A stretch of DNA of 64,000 bases, taken from positions 1 through 64,000 of the forward strand of contig MELC01000077.1 in the NCBI GenBank assembly GCA_001767455.1. The letters run 5' to 3'. Shown piece by piece: positions 1 to 6,323 of this stretch. Made by a program: the position numbers and the translations under genes. Every line of letters begins with the position of its first letter. Within the stretch, counting starts at the first letter, position 1. The notes under the pieces were generated by a model. That model ran no database searches and was not told where the DNA came from. It worked only from the letters and a program-made list of their open reading frames with translations. The stretch comes from Acidobacteria bacterium RIFCSPLOWO2_12_FULL_66_21 (lineage in GTDB: Bacteria; Acidobacteriota; Vicinamibacteria; Vicinamibacterales; 2-12-FULL-66-21).

Positions 1-2
1 AG

Positions 3-125
3 ATCTTCACGCGCTTCGTCGCGACGACGTGGGAGAACCCGACGGTCAGTACCGAGGTCTTGATCTATCCGCCGCAGGCGGATTTAGTCCAACAGCGCGC
101 TGCACCCGACGGCCGCTGGTACTGA
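3..125 (+). CDS. 3' end of a cassette-borne hypothetical gene (5' end outside window)
   Basis: Forty sense codons are open from the left edge to a TGA at 123-125. The readable C-terminus contains TRFVATTWENPTVSTE and IYPPQADLV and is not a family I recognise. The frame runs into the attC site beginning at 87 and stops in its central loop, as cassette genes often do. The other two frames over the same stretch give less protein-like composition. No function can be assigned from 40 residues. Confidence 0.45.
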   Translation: MFTRFVATTWENPTVSTEVLIYPPQADLVQQRAAPDGRWY

Positions 126-162
126 CGATGAGCGGCCGCGGGTGAGCGCGAGGTCGTTAGGC
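87..162 (+). other. attC recombination site (integron cassette), 76 bp
   Basis: Outer core sites are GTCCAAC (87-93) and GTTAGGC (156-162), which match the RYYYAAC and GTTRRRY consensus exactly. Between them GCGCTGCACCCGACGGCCGC can fold back on GCGGCCGCGGGTGAGCGC with the bulged, imperfect pairing typical of attC. It lies directly between two + strand genes, in the same orientation as the five sites downstream. Confidence 0.85.
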
Positions 163-189
163 CGATCCCAAGATCACGAGGACAGGATC

Positions 190-660
190 ATGCGGAAGGG
201 CCGCCAGCCAGATGCACAACCGATCGCTGCTGCGCAGCGAGGCTACAACACGAACCTCGCGTCGGAGTTCTACGTGCTGTCGATGCTGTATCGACTGGGC
301 TTCGATGTGAATCTGACGCTCGGCAACAAGAAATCAGTGGACATTGCAGTTGTGCTGGGCCCGGGGCGTGCCATCACCGTTGACGTCAAGGCCGTCGCAG
401 GGAAGATGGATTGGCTTATGGGCAGCTCGCCTGACCAGCCGAAGCTGAATCACTACGTGGTCCTTGTTTCGTACGAAGGCCGATTCGGCGATGCTCAGCA
501 CGCACCGCGTTGTTGGGTGCTGCGCCACGGCGAAGTCCTGCCGCTGGTGAAAATGGCAAGAGGCAAGGGCGGCATGCGGTATCTCTCGCGCAAAGAAGTG
601 CTGAACGGTTTTGGTTCTCGCGAGGGCGCTTGGCAACTTCTGGCCGAGGCACTGGCCTGA
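190..660 (+). CDS. cassette protein with PD-(D/E)XK nuclease-like core
   Basis: 156 residues from the ATG at 190, which has GAGGAC a few bases upstream. A GTG at 142 in the same frame lies inside the attC and is unlikely to be used. The pattern GFDVNLTLGNKKSVDIAVV followed by ITVDVKAVAGK gives a D...D-x-K arrangement (SVDIAV then VDVKA) like the beta-hairpin of PD-(D/E)XK restriction-type nucleases, here with D-V-K as the second half-motif. No other domain is visible and there is no signal peptide. It is the first complete gene of the array, and the degenerate hairpin at 657-765 probably marks its former cassette boundary. The fold assignment is inference; the open frame and start are clear. 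Confidence 0.6.
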   Translation: MRKGRQPDAQPIAAAQRGYNTNLASEFYVLSMLYRLGFDVNLTLGNKKSVDIAVVLGPGRAITVDVKAVAGKMDWLMGSSPDQPKLNHYVVLVSYEGRFGDAQHAPRCWVLRHGEVLPLVKMARGKGGMRYLSRKEVLNGFGSREGAWQLLAEALA

Positions 661-765
661 TCAGCGGCTGCACCCGATCGTGGCAGTCCGTCGCCACGTC
701 GAATCTCCCGACGGCGGCAGGCGGCACTACGTCTTCATGCAGCCGTCGGCCAGAATTGTTGGATG
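657..765 (+). other. decayed attC-like hairpin
   Basis: CGGCTGCA (664-671) pairs exactly with TGCAGCCG (738-745). The flanks resemble the neighbouring attC sites, but the outer cores have drifted (GCCTGATC instead of GCCTAAC; right edge GTCGGCC, or GTTGGAT at 758-764). It sits exactly where a cassette boundary is expected between two unrelated cassette genes. Read as an inactivated attC. Confidence 0.4.
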
Positions 766-793
766 TCACGGGGCATTCTGGTAGGGTGGGTCT

Positions 794-1030
794 GTGAAGA
801 CCACGGCGTACTTCCAGGCGATGCGGGTGCGCCCCGATCGAGCCGTGATCCAAGACGAATGGATTGATCGGGCGATTCGGGAGCCCATTCACGAGCACAC
901 TCAGGCCGATGGCCGAATTCGGCGTTGGGTTCGAGTTCCCGAGGCCGGTGACCGAGTGCTGCGCGTGATTCTCCTGCCAGATGGTGAAACAGTTCACAAC
1001 GCGTTCTTTGACCGGGGGTTTGCGCCATGA
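794..1030 (+). CDS. DUF4258-like small protein, first gene of a two-gene cassette
   Basis: 78 residues from a GTG start preceded by GTAGGG. Features seen are a basic and aromatic N-terminus (MKTTAYFQAMRVRPDRA), WIDRAIREP, DGRIRRWV and a C-terminal LRVILLPDGETVHNAFFDR. This layout is what I associate with DUF4258-type proteins encoded immediately upstream of DUF2283 proteins. Its stop codon overlaps the start of the next gene (ATGA), so the two are translationally coupled. The pairing and cassette location are typical of small toxin-antitoxin modules, and the DUF4258-like protein would be the candidate toxin. That role is inference. Confidence 0.65.
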   Translation: MKTTAYFQAMRVRPDRAVIQDEWIDRAIREPIHEHTQADGRIRRWVRVPEAGDRVLRVILLPDGETVHNAFFDRGFAP

Positions 1031-1224
1031 AGATCCGGTACTTCGCTGAAACAGACACCCTCCATATCGAGTTCCGCAATGTCCCCGTTTCTGAAACGCG
1101 CGACTTGGACGAGAACACGCTGCTCGATATGGATGCGGAGGGGAATATCTCAGCCATCACCGTGGAGCACGCGTCCGAACGGACGGGCGTTCCGGAGTTC
1201 TCCTACGAACAAGTGACGGCCTAA
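1027..1224 (+). CDS. DUF2283 family protein
   Basis: 65 residues starting at an ATG that overlaps the preceding stop by four bases. MKIRYFAETDTLHIEFRN, the ETRDLDENTLLDMDAEGNI stretch and a closing ITVEHASERTG are the DUF2283 pattern, a small beta-rich fold. The TAA stop lies inside the left core (GCCTAAC) of the attC at 1219, the usual packing of a cassette gene against its recombination site. As partner of the DUF4258-like protein it is the likely antitoxin or neutraliser, by analogy only. Confidence 0.8.
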   Translation: MKIRYFAETDTLHIEFRNVPVSETRDLDENTLLDMDAEGNISAITVEHASERTGVPEFSYEQVTA

Positions 1225-1290
1225 CAGCGCATGCACCAGACGGCGCCGACGAAAACGTGAGGCGCCGCTGGTGATGCGCAGCCGTTAGGC
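1219..1290 (+). other. attC recombination site, 72 bp
   Basis: Cores GCCTAAC (1219-1225) and GTTAGGC (1284-1290) match consensus. The arms GCGCATGCACCAGACGGCGC and GCGCCGCTGGTGATGCGC are imperfect complements with single-base bulges. It shares arm sequence with the sites at 87 and 3334, as expected for one array. Confidence 0.9.
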
Positions 1291-1306
1291 CGTCGAAAGG
1301 GAAGCC

Positions 1307-1645
1307 ATGGAGACGTACAGAACTGGACGGGACGGGAAACGCATCAAAGTGCCAGCGGGGTACACGTCCAGGGAAGGACGTGACGGCCGGATCGTTCCCG
1401 TACCCTCTGGGGCAACCTCGCGCGAAGGCAGAGATGGTCGGGTTGTGGCGATCCCCGCCGGCTGGACGTCGCAGGAGGGACGTGATAAACGCGTCTGCGC
1501 TATTCCTCCAGGTGCAACTTCACGACAAGGTCGAGACGGTCGAGTCGTTGCCGTTCCACATGGCTACACGGCACGAGAGGGCGGCGACGGACGCGTGCTT
1601 GCGATACCGCCAGAATTGCAACCGAGGGCCCGACAGGTCGCTTGA
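1307..1645 (+). CDS. tandem 17-residue repeat protein (cassette gene, unknown function)
   Basis: 112 residues. The ATG at 1307 follows AAAGGGAAGCC, 16 bases after the attC. Five full units and one partial unit of 17 residues follow the pattern R-D-G-R-x-V-x-x-P-x-G-x-T-S-R-E-G (units begin near residues 8, 25, 42, 59, 76 and 93). The DNA repeat is 51 bp with diverged third positions, so the repetition is maintained at protein level. No signal peptide or membrane segment is present and it is strongly basic. The regular V-x-x-P-x-G spacing suggests short beta strands and turns, perhaps a small solenoid or a nucleic-acid-binding surface. The IS66 element begins 20 bases after its stop. I do not recognise the family. 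Confidence 0.7.
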   Translation: METYRTGRDGKRIKVPAGYTSREGRDGRIVPVPSGATSREGRDGRVVAIPAGWTSQEGRDKRVCAIPPGATSRQGRDGRVVAVPHGYTAREGGDGRVLAIPPELQPRARQVA

Positions 1646-1665
1646 AGCTGATCCCTCGCGGATAG

Positions 1666-3222
1666 GTAACAGTTCAGGGGGTGAGCCGCTTCGGCAGCAG
1701 TGACGCAACGACTGGCCGACGGCGGTGACAACGAATGGCGGCGGTCAGATACGCGAGCACGTGGATCTGGTGAACCTGGCAGGTGCGCGTCACCGTGAGC
1801 AACCGCGCGACGGCGAGTTCGCCCGTGGTGCTCCGATTGCCGAACATGATCTTGCGCCACTGAACGGCCGTGCGCAGTGCCCGTTCCGCGACATTGTTGG
1901 TTGGTTCGACGCCCTCCTCGTGGACGAACGTGAAAAAGTGGGGATGATGCACGAACAACGCGCGCGCGAGATTCGACACGTCATCGTCCGCGGCATTGAC
2001 GTACCGTTCCGCCAGCGCGAAAAACTGCTTCTCGATGGGCAGTACTTTCGCGATCAACTGGGCGCGGGTGAGCGGTGCCCCACGCGCATGCGGGTCGCCC
2101 CGAAAGCGATACCACAACCGAAACAGTTGCCGCTGCAGCGTGAGGGCCTCCCGACAGAAGCGTTGCGCCGAAGCCGTGGTGGCGAGGTCCTGCGCGCTCA
2201 ACAGATTGCGTCGGAAGTGCGACCAGCAGAATTGCCGGAGGCCCGCCGCATACGTGAGGTACGTCGGCAAGCGGTCGCTGCCCAGGATCCCGGCGAACGT
2301 TGCCCCGAGCAGGCCGCGCAACACGTCCGCGCCGCGCGACGTGGCAATCGTATAGAAGATGAACGTGGGCGCCACCAAGGTCCAGAGCCAGCGTTTGGCG
2401 CCGTTGGTCCGATGGCCCGTCTCGTCGCCGTTGAGCACGCGTTGCTGCGGCAGCGCGTGCTGCAGCTCCTGATAGGGCGCCGCGACCGCCGCACTCGCTT
2501 CTTCCCACGCATGTTGCGTGCTGCCCAGGCTCATCGGGATCTGCAGCGCGCCTTCGAGCAGGCGCTGGACCACCAGGCGCGGCAACCGGCACACCACCGT
2601 GAGATACGCAATCAAGGCCGTGAGTTGGGGGCCAAACTGGCCGGCGAGTTCGTGGGGCAGCGGCGCCTGCGTCGTGGTCCCACACGCGGGACACTGCCGC
2701 CGATGACACCGATATTCCGTGACGTACGCCTCGATCGGCGGCAACTCCGTGACTTGATGGCGCCGCGGGTCGCCGACGTCGTCACGCGCGTGCAACCGGT
2801 GCGCGCACTGACGACACGCGTCGGGCACGAGGTCGACGATCACATTCACGCGCTCGGCGGGCACGAGCGCTCGATGGTGCCCCGGATGCCCCGGCTGACC
2901 GCCGGGCCTGCGCCGACTCTTCGTGCGGCGACCGCGAAGCCGCTGTCGGCCCGCAAGGCCATCGGATGACGGGGGCTTCGACGTCGTCGTCGAGTTCTGC
3001 TGCCGCAGCGCGAGCTGGCGTTTCAAATCGTCGATCTGTTTGGCTTGCTCGTCCACCTGTTGGCGGAGGCGCTCATTCTCCTGTCGCAGACGCTCAAGCT
3101 CTCGTGCCTGCGCATTGTCCGAACGACCAGGGCCGGTCGATCGGCGCCGCCTCCGCTGCGGTTTCATCGACCGCAGGGTACCGAATTCCGTCAGAAAGTA
3201 CAAGAGGGACGTGAACTGTTAC
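1666..3222. mobile_element. IS66-family insertion sequence (tnpC only)
   Basis: The element is bounded by an 11-bp perfect terminal inverted repeat, GTAACAGTTCA at 1666-1676 and its complement TGAACTGTTAC at 3212-3222. It holds one large minus-strand transposase and no tnpA or tnpB, like the short IS66 subgroup. IS66 elements normally make 8-bp target duplications. The flanks here are GCGGATAG on the left and GTGGCTCG on the right, which do not match, so either a neighbouring deletion followed insertion or the true ends lie slightly outside the repeats. It sits inside a cassette. Confidence 0.85.
1674..3167 (-). CDS. tnpC: IS66-family transposase (TnpC type)
   Basis: 497 residues from the ATG at 3167; a TTG twelve codons upstream is possible but poorer. 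In order: a basic tail, a leucine-zipper-like coiled coil (ELERLRQENERLRQQVDE), the IS66 linker with SSDG and RRRPGGQPGH, a zinc-finger-like C-x2-C...C-x2-C stretch (CRQCAH and CPACGTT), then the DDE domain with NGDETGHR (first Asp), GSDRLPTY (second Asp) and EPTNNVAERALR (Glu). All catalytic residues are present and the frame is intact, so it could be active. It acts on the DNA ends at 1666 and 3222. Confidence 0.92.
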   Translation of the reverse strand: MKPQRRRRRSTGPGRSDNAQARELERLRQENERLRQQVDEQAKQIDDLKRQLALRQQNSTTTSKPPSSDGLAGRQRLRGRRTKSRRRPGGQPGHPGHHRALVPAERVNVIVDLVPDACRQCAHRLHARDDVGDPRRHQVTELPPIEAYVTEYRCHRRQCPACGTTTQAPLPHELAGQFGPQLTALIAYLTVVCRLPRLVVQRLLEGALQIPMSLGSTQHAWEEASAAVAAPYQELQHALPQQRVLNGDETGHRTNGAKRWLWTLVAPTFIFYTIATSRGADVLRGLLGATFAGILGSDRLPTYLTYAAGLRQFCWSHFRRNLLSAQDLATTASAQRFCREALTLQRQLFRLWYRFRGDPHARGAPLTRAQLIAKVLPIEKQFFALAERYVNAADDDVSNLARALFVHHPHFFTFVHEEGVEPTNNVAERALRTAVQWRKIMFGNRSTTGELAVARLLTVTRTCQVHQIHVLAYLTAAIRCHRRRPVVASLLPKRLTP

Positions 3223-3309
3223 GTGGCTCGACTACTCAAGAATGCCGGCGCGGAGTCAGATGCCGCGTTGTTAAAGCGTCTTGAAGATACGCTCTCGCGA
3301 TTGCGATGA
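3223..3309 (+). pseudogene. 3' remnant of a cassette gene cut by the IS66 insertion
   Basis: Directly right of the IS end an open frame reads VARLLKNAGAESDAALLKRLEDTLSRLR and stops at TGA 3307-3309, 24 bases before the next attC. It has no start of its own except a GTG at the IS boundary. The matching 5' part is not on the left side of the IS, where the repeat-protein gene already ends at 1645, so a deletion probably removed it. Family unknown; predicted helical. Confidence 0.4.
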
Positions 3310-3333
3310 CATCTGCATTGACTTGATCGAGCG

Positions 3334-3404
3334 GCCCAACACGGCATGCACCCGACGGCGCCGATGGCGTGTTTCGCGCCGCGGGTGATGCCGAGGCGTT
3401 GGAC
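3334..3404 (+). other. attC recombination site, 71 bp
   Basis: Cores GCCCAAC (3334-3340) and GTTGGAC (3398-3404) match RYYYAAC/GTTRRRY. The arms CGGCATGCACCCGACGGCGC and GCGCCGCGGGTGATGCCG pair imperfectly. Confidence 0.9.
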
Positions 3405-3442
3405 TGCGAGAACCATATTCACGATTGCTAGGAGGTTCAATC

Positions 3443-4765
3443 ATGAGCGCAGTTACTGTCTGCACCGTAAAGCAACTGCCACTGGAGCTGCAGGTTCCGG
3501 CGAGCGAGAGGGCACTTCAGCTGGACGAGCGCAACGGCCGGGTGATCCGCGCGCTCCAGCGCATGTCCGCTGAGGCGGAGATCCCCAAAGAACAGCTCGC
3601 AATACTCGTCGGCAAGTTTTGGGGCGGGAGCGTTCGCCTTACAGTGACCTTCTTAGACAATCCTCCTCAGGACCTGAGGTCGAGGATTCTCGCTCACATG
3701 AACGCCTGGCAGGTCTGTGCCGACGTTACCTTCGTGGAAACGGCTGGTACTGCCCAGGTGCGGGTCGCCCGGCAGGGTGGGCAAGACGGTGGATACTGGT
3801 CGTACCTAGGTACCGACATCCTTCAGATTGCGGCAGACCGCCCGACACTCAATCTCGATGGTTTTACTATGAACACTGCGGAAAGCGAATACATCCGTGT
3901 AGTTCGACACGAGACTGGTCACACTCTGGGATTCCCACATGAACATCTCCGGCAAGAGATCGTCGACCGGATAGACCGTGATAAAGCAATCGACTTCTAT
4001 CGGCAAATGTACGGTTGGCCAGCTGACAAGACGATTAGAAACGTCCTTACTGCTCTCGATGAATCCGCGCTGATCTCCACTGCGCATGCGGACCCTACGT
4101 CGATCATGTGCTACTGGTTGCCGGCCGAAATCATGAGAGACGGTATCGCCGTCCCCGGTGGTTCAGACATCGATACCGCCGATATGGAGTTCGCCAGGTC
4201 CGTCTATCCGGTGGGCCACGACAGATTCGCCGTCAGGCGTGGCAATCAGATTATCTTTCAACAGCGCATGAGTGATTTCGCGGGCCAAGTTGTTGGCTAC
4301 GGCAACGGCAGCTCCGAGGATCAGTACCTCGTGGGGGACTGGACCGGCGACGGGAAGGACAAGCTGGCCGTGCGGCGAGGCAACCAGATCATCTATCAGA
4401 GGAACATCACCGACGCAGCCGGCACTGCCGTTGGTTACGGCAACGGCAACTCCGAGGACCAGTACCTCGTGGGGGACTGGACCGGCGACGGGAAGGACAA
4501 ACTGGCCGTGCGGCGAGACAATCAGATCATCTATCAGAGGAACATCACCGACGCAGCCGGCACTGCCGTTGGTTACGGCAACGGTAACTCCGAAGACCAG
4601 TACCTGGTGGGCGACTGGACCGGCGATGGAAAGGATAAGCTCGCTGTTCGTCGTGGCAGCGTACTGATCTTCCAGCGCAGGCTGTCGGATTCAAAAGGAA
4701 TCGAGCATGGCTTCGGGAATGGCAACTCTGAAGATCAATACCTTGCCGGGGCCTTCCACATGTGA
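3443..4765 (+). CDS. astacin-like zinc metallopeptidase with C-terminal FG-GAP-like repeats (cassette gene)
   Basis: 440 residues from the ATG at 3443, behind AGGAGG at 3431-3436. Residues about 60-260 form a metzincin-type peptidase with the zinc motif H156-E157-x2-H160-x2-G-x2-H166-E167 (RHETGHTLGFPHEH) and a Met-turn-like SIMCYW near residue 222. From about residue 258 four 46-residue units follow with the pattern D-x-L-A-V-R-R-x-N-Q-I-I-x-Q and V-G-D-W-T-G-D-G-K-D; the D-W-T-G-D-G-K-D loops look like calcium-binding FG-GAP/VCBS blades. The 138-bp DNA units at about 4331, 4469 and 4607 are nearly identical. There is no signal peptide, which is odd for this architecture. Its base composition is visibly less GC-rich than the host genes, which fits transfer. 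Confidence 0.85.
   Translation: MSAVTVCTVKQLPLELQVPASERALQLDERNGRVIRALQRMSAEAEIPKEQLAILVGKFWGGSVRLTVTFLDNPPQDLRSRILAHMNAWQVCADVTFVETAGTAQVRVARQGGQDGGYWSYLGTDILQIAADRPTLNLDGFTMNTAESEYIRVVRHETGHTLGFPHEHLRQEIVDRIDRDKAIDFYRQMYGWPADKTIRNVLTALDESALISTAHADPTSIMCYWLPAEIMRDGIAVPGGSDIDTADMEFARSVYPVGHDRFAVRRGNQIIFQQRMSDFAGQVVGYGNGSSEDQYLVGDWTGDGKDKLAVRRGNQIIYQRNITDAAGTAVGYGNGNSEDQYLVGDWTGDGKDKLAVRRDNQIIYQRNITDAAGTAVGYGNGNSEDQYLVGDWTGDGKDKLAVRRGSVLIFQRRLSDSKGIEHGFGNGNSEDQYLAGAFHM
4331..4744 (+). repeat. three 138-bp tandem DNA repeats inside the metallopeptidase gene
   Basis: The unit starting GTGGGGGACTGGACCGGC recurs at 4331, 4469 and 4607 (GTGGGCGACTGGACCGGC in the last), exactly 138 bp apart, with the first two almost identical. 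A more diverged unit precedes them. Recent duplication or homogenisation inside the coding sequence is implied. Confidence 0.85.
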
Positions 4766-4789
4766 CGTGAGGTCAATTACGCAGGCTCC

Positions 4790-5108
4790 TAAGAAACTGT
4801 TGTCCCGTCGGCCACTTCACCGGTCGTGAGATCGAGGAGCGCAAAGCCTAGATTCTCAGCACGTTGGCGAAGGCGGCGGAGGACGTGCGTCCGGTGCTGC
4901 GCGTCGTACGCGTCGGCACCCGGGTCGCGATAAACGAGTCCGTCCTTCAGGGTGCGGTACACCAGAATCGCGAGTTGGCGCGCAGTGGCCGTGACGGCCT
5001 TGGCTTGGCCCGCGCGGAACGCGAGGCGGCGGCATGCGGATTGATGTGGTCGAGGACGGAAGGCGAGACGCGGGGCTTGGGTGCGTGACGACGGCGTTGG
5101 CGTTTCAT
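4790..5108 (-). pseudogene. internally deleted IS110-family transposase
   Basis: On the minus strand an ATG at 5108, preceded by GAGGAGCCTCCG, opens MKRQRRRHAPKPRVSPSVLD then HINPHAA. This is the N-terminus style of IS110 transposases just before their A-G-I-D-V-G motif. Instead of the DEDD domain the sequence jumps, after a frame change near 5033, to a typical IS110 C-terminus: RRLAFRAGQAKAVTATAR, QLAILVYRTLKDGLVYRDPG, then HVLRRLRQRAENLGFALLD, ending with TAG at 4790-4792. The whole catalytic core (some hundreds of residues) is missing, leaving a short non-autonomous remnant with both ends. It separates the metallopeptidase from the next attC. Confidence 0.7.
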
Positions 5109-5357
5109 CGGAGGCTCCTCTACACGTTGCGGGACGCCTCCAGGAGCAGGGATGCGGATGAGGGGCAATCTCCTAAACGGGATCACGCCGGTGAGGGCGT
5201 GTCACCAGTGACGATGCCGCGAATCCCCGGGCCACGCTAACACACGGGCTCACAGCACCAGTGGCGGCTCGGCCTCGGCTCCTGGAGGTCTCGTGATGAT
5301 ACGCGCGACTGAGCACCCAGTTTCTCGCGTGACGAATCGTGATCAGATCGCGTGGGC
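5109..5357. other. gene-free stretch: IS110 left flank and cassette spacer
   Basis: The part nearest 5108 is the upstream end of the IS110 remnant (GAGATTGCCCCTCATCCGC on the minus strand). No convincing gene was found up to the attC at 5358. A short frame beginning GTGATGATACGC at 5293 follows GGAGG but runs through the attC without stopping, so I do not call it. Confidence 0.4.
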
Positions 5358-5428
5358 CGCTAACAGGCGAATGGAGCCGCCGCGCCGGCAAACGGGGACG
5401 GCGCGCGGCTCATTCGCGAGCGTTATGC
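5358..5428 (+). other. attC recombination site, 71 bp
   Basis: Cores CGCTAAC (5358-5364) and GTTATGC (5422-5428), each with one off-consensus base. The arms AGGCGAATGGAGCCGCCGCG and CGCGCGGCTCATTCGCGAGC are imperfect complements. The arm sequence (AATGGAGCCG...CGGCTCATT) is a second sub-family shared with the sites at 6225 and 7365. Confidence 0.85.
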
Positions 5429-5666
5429 CGCTCTACTATGAGATTCCGGAACAAACGGGTGAAAGTCGGGGCGAACCTCTGGAATCTCCGTCTCTCGCCA
5501 CCAGGCCGGCCGCGGGCAGGGCGGTGGCTTCTTCTCGACTCGGCGCGAGTGGCTCGGGACCCACGACCTCGAGGTCCGAATTCGGCCGGATGGCGGAGTC
5601 CGGCGACAGTGGCCCCACCAGTGTCCAGCCGAGACGAATGGCGGTATTCTGGTTGGTGACGCCGGG
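5429..5666 (+). other. cassette leader with no confidently callable gene
   Basis: Two + strand frames are open here. One starts at the ATG at 5438 (MRFRNKRVKVGANLW, 73 codons, ending 5659). The other starts at the ATG at 5425, inside the attC right core (MPLYYEIPEQTGESR, ending 5670). A minus-strand frame also overlaps. None matches a family I know and none has a good ribosome-binding site. The first, being basic and immediately after the attC, is the best candidate for a small cassette gene. Confidence 0.3.
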
Positions 5667-5960
5667 ATGAAGACCATGCCGAAACCGATTGCCGTGAAGC
5701 CTTTGGCAGATTTCCGAATCTGGCTCCGGTACGACGATGGGGTCGAGGGCGAAGTCGATCTGTCAGATCTGGTAGGCCGAGGCGTCTTCCAGGCATGGGA
5801 CGACTCAGATGTTTTCGCCGCGGTCCGGCTGGGTTCGCACGGTGCCGTCGAGTGGGGATCCGAGATCGATCTCTGCCCTGACGCGCTGTACTTGCGTCTG
5901 ACAGGGAAGGCGCCGGAGGATCTGTTTCCGACGCTGAAGTCCATCCCCGCTGATGCCTGA
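5667..5960 (+). CDS. DUF2442 family protein
   Basis: 97 residues from the ATG at 5667; a second in-frame ATG is at 5676. PLADFRIWLRYDDGVEGEVD, LSDLVGRGVF, then VEWGSEIDLCPDALYLRL are the DUF2442 hallmarks, a small alpha/beta domain. The last codons overlap the start of the DUF4160 gene by eight bases, so the pair is co-translated. DUF2442/DUF4160 pairs are regarded as toxin-antitoxin-like and are frequent in cassette arrays. Which member is toxic cannot be read from the sequence. Confidence 0.85.
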   Translation: MKTMPKPIAVKPLADFRIWLRYDDGVEGEVDLSDLVGRGVFQAWDDSDVFAAVRLGSHGAVEWGSEIDLCPDALYLRLTGKAPEDLFPTLKSIPADA

Positions 5961-6213
5961 AATCTCCCGTTTCTACGGCATCGTGATCAAGATGTACTTC
6001 GCGGATCACGCGCCGCCACATTTTCACGCCGAATATGCCGAGTACGAGGCGCGCATCGCCATCGAAAGCCTCGCGCTGCTCTCCGGCGAATTGCCGCCGC
6101 GAGCGATGGGCCTTGTCGCTGAGTGGGCAACGCTGCATCGGGCGGAGCTTCGCTCGGTTTGGGGCCAGGCGAGACGATTCGAGCCGCTCGGCCGCATCGA
6201 GCCTCTGCCCTGA
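5953..6213 (+). CDS. DUF4160 family protein
   Basis: 86 residues. MPEISRFYGIVIKMYFADH followed by PPHFHAEYAEYEARIAIE is the diagnostic DUF4160 N-terminus (I-x-M-Y-x2-D-H-x-P-P-H-F-H). The rest is a helical region ending RRFEPLGRIEPLP. The start ATG lies within the end of the DUF2442 gene, and the stop is 11 bases before the attC at 6225. It is the second half of a two-gene cassette, likely a toxin-antitoxin-like module. Confidence 0.88.
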   Translation: MPEISRFYGIVIKMYFADHAPPHFHAEYAEYEARIAIESLALLSGELPPRAMGLVAEWATLHRAELRSVWGQARRFEPLGRIEPLP

Positions 6214-6224
6214 CAGCGGCAGCG

Positions 6225-6295
6225 GCATAACAGCGCGATGGGAGCCGACGGCGGAACCTGACGGTGTGCGCCGCGGCTCATCGCGAACGTTGGGC
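6225..6295 (+). other. attC recombination site, 71 bp
   Basis: Cores GCATAAC (6225-6231, one mismatch) and GTTGGGC (6289-6295, consensus). The arms AGCGCGATGGGAGCCGACGG and GCCGCGGCTCATCGCG pair imperfectly. Confidence 0.88.
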
Positions 6296-6323
6296 GGACA
6301 GCGGGCAATCACTGGAGGGCGAT

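Noticed and set aside
1307-1645. CRISPR-like regular repeats
   Set aside because: The 51-bp units are contiguous, with no spacers and diverged third codon positions; it is a protein repeat.
5239-5300. Further attC starting at CGCTAACACACGGG
   Set aside because: A left-core-like GCTAAC is present, but no complementary arm or GTTRRRY right core follows within a normal length.
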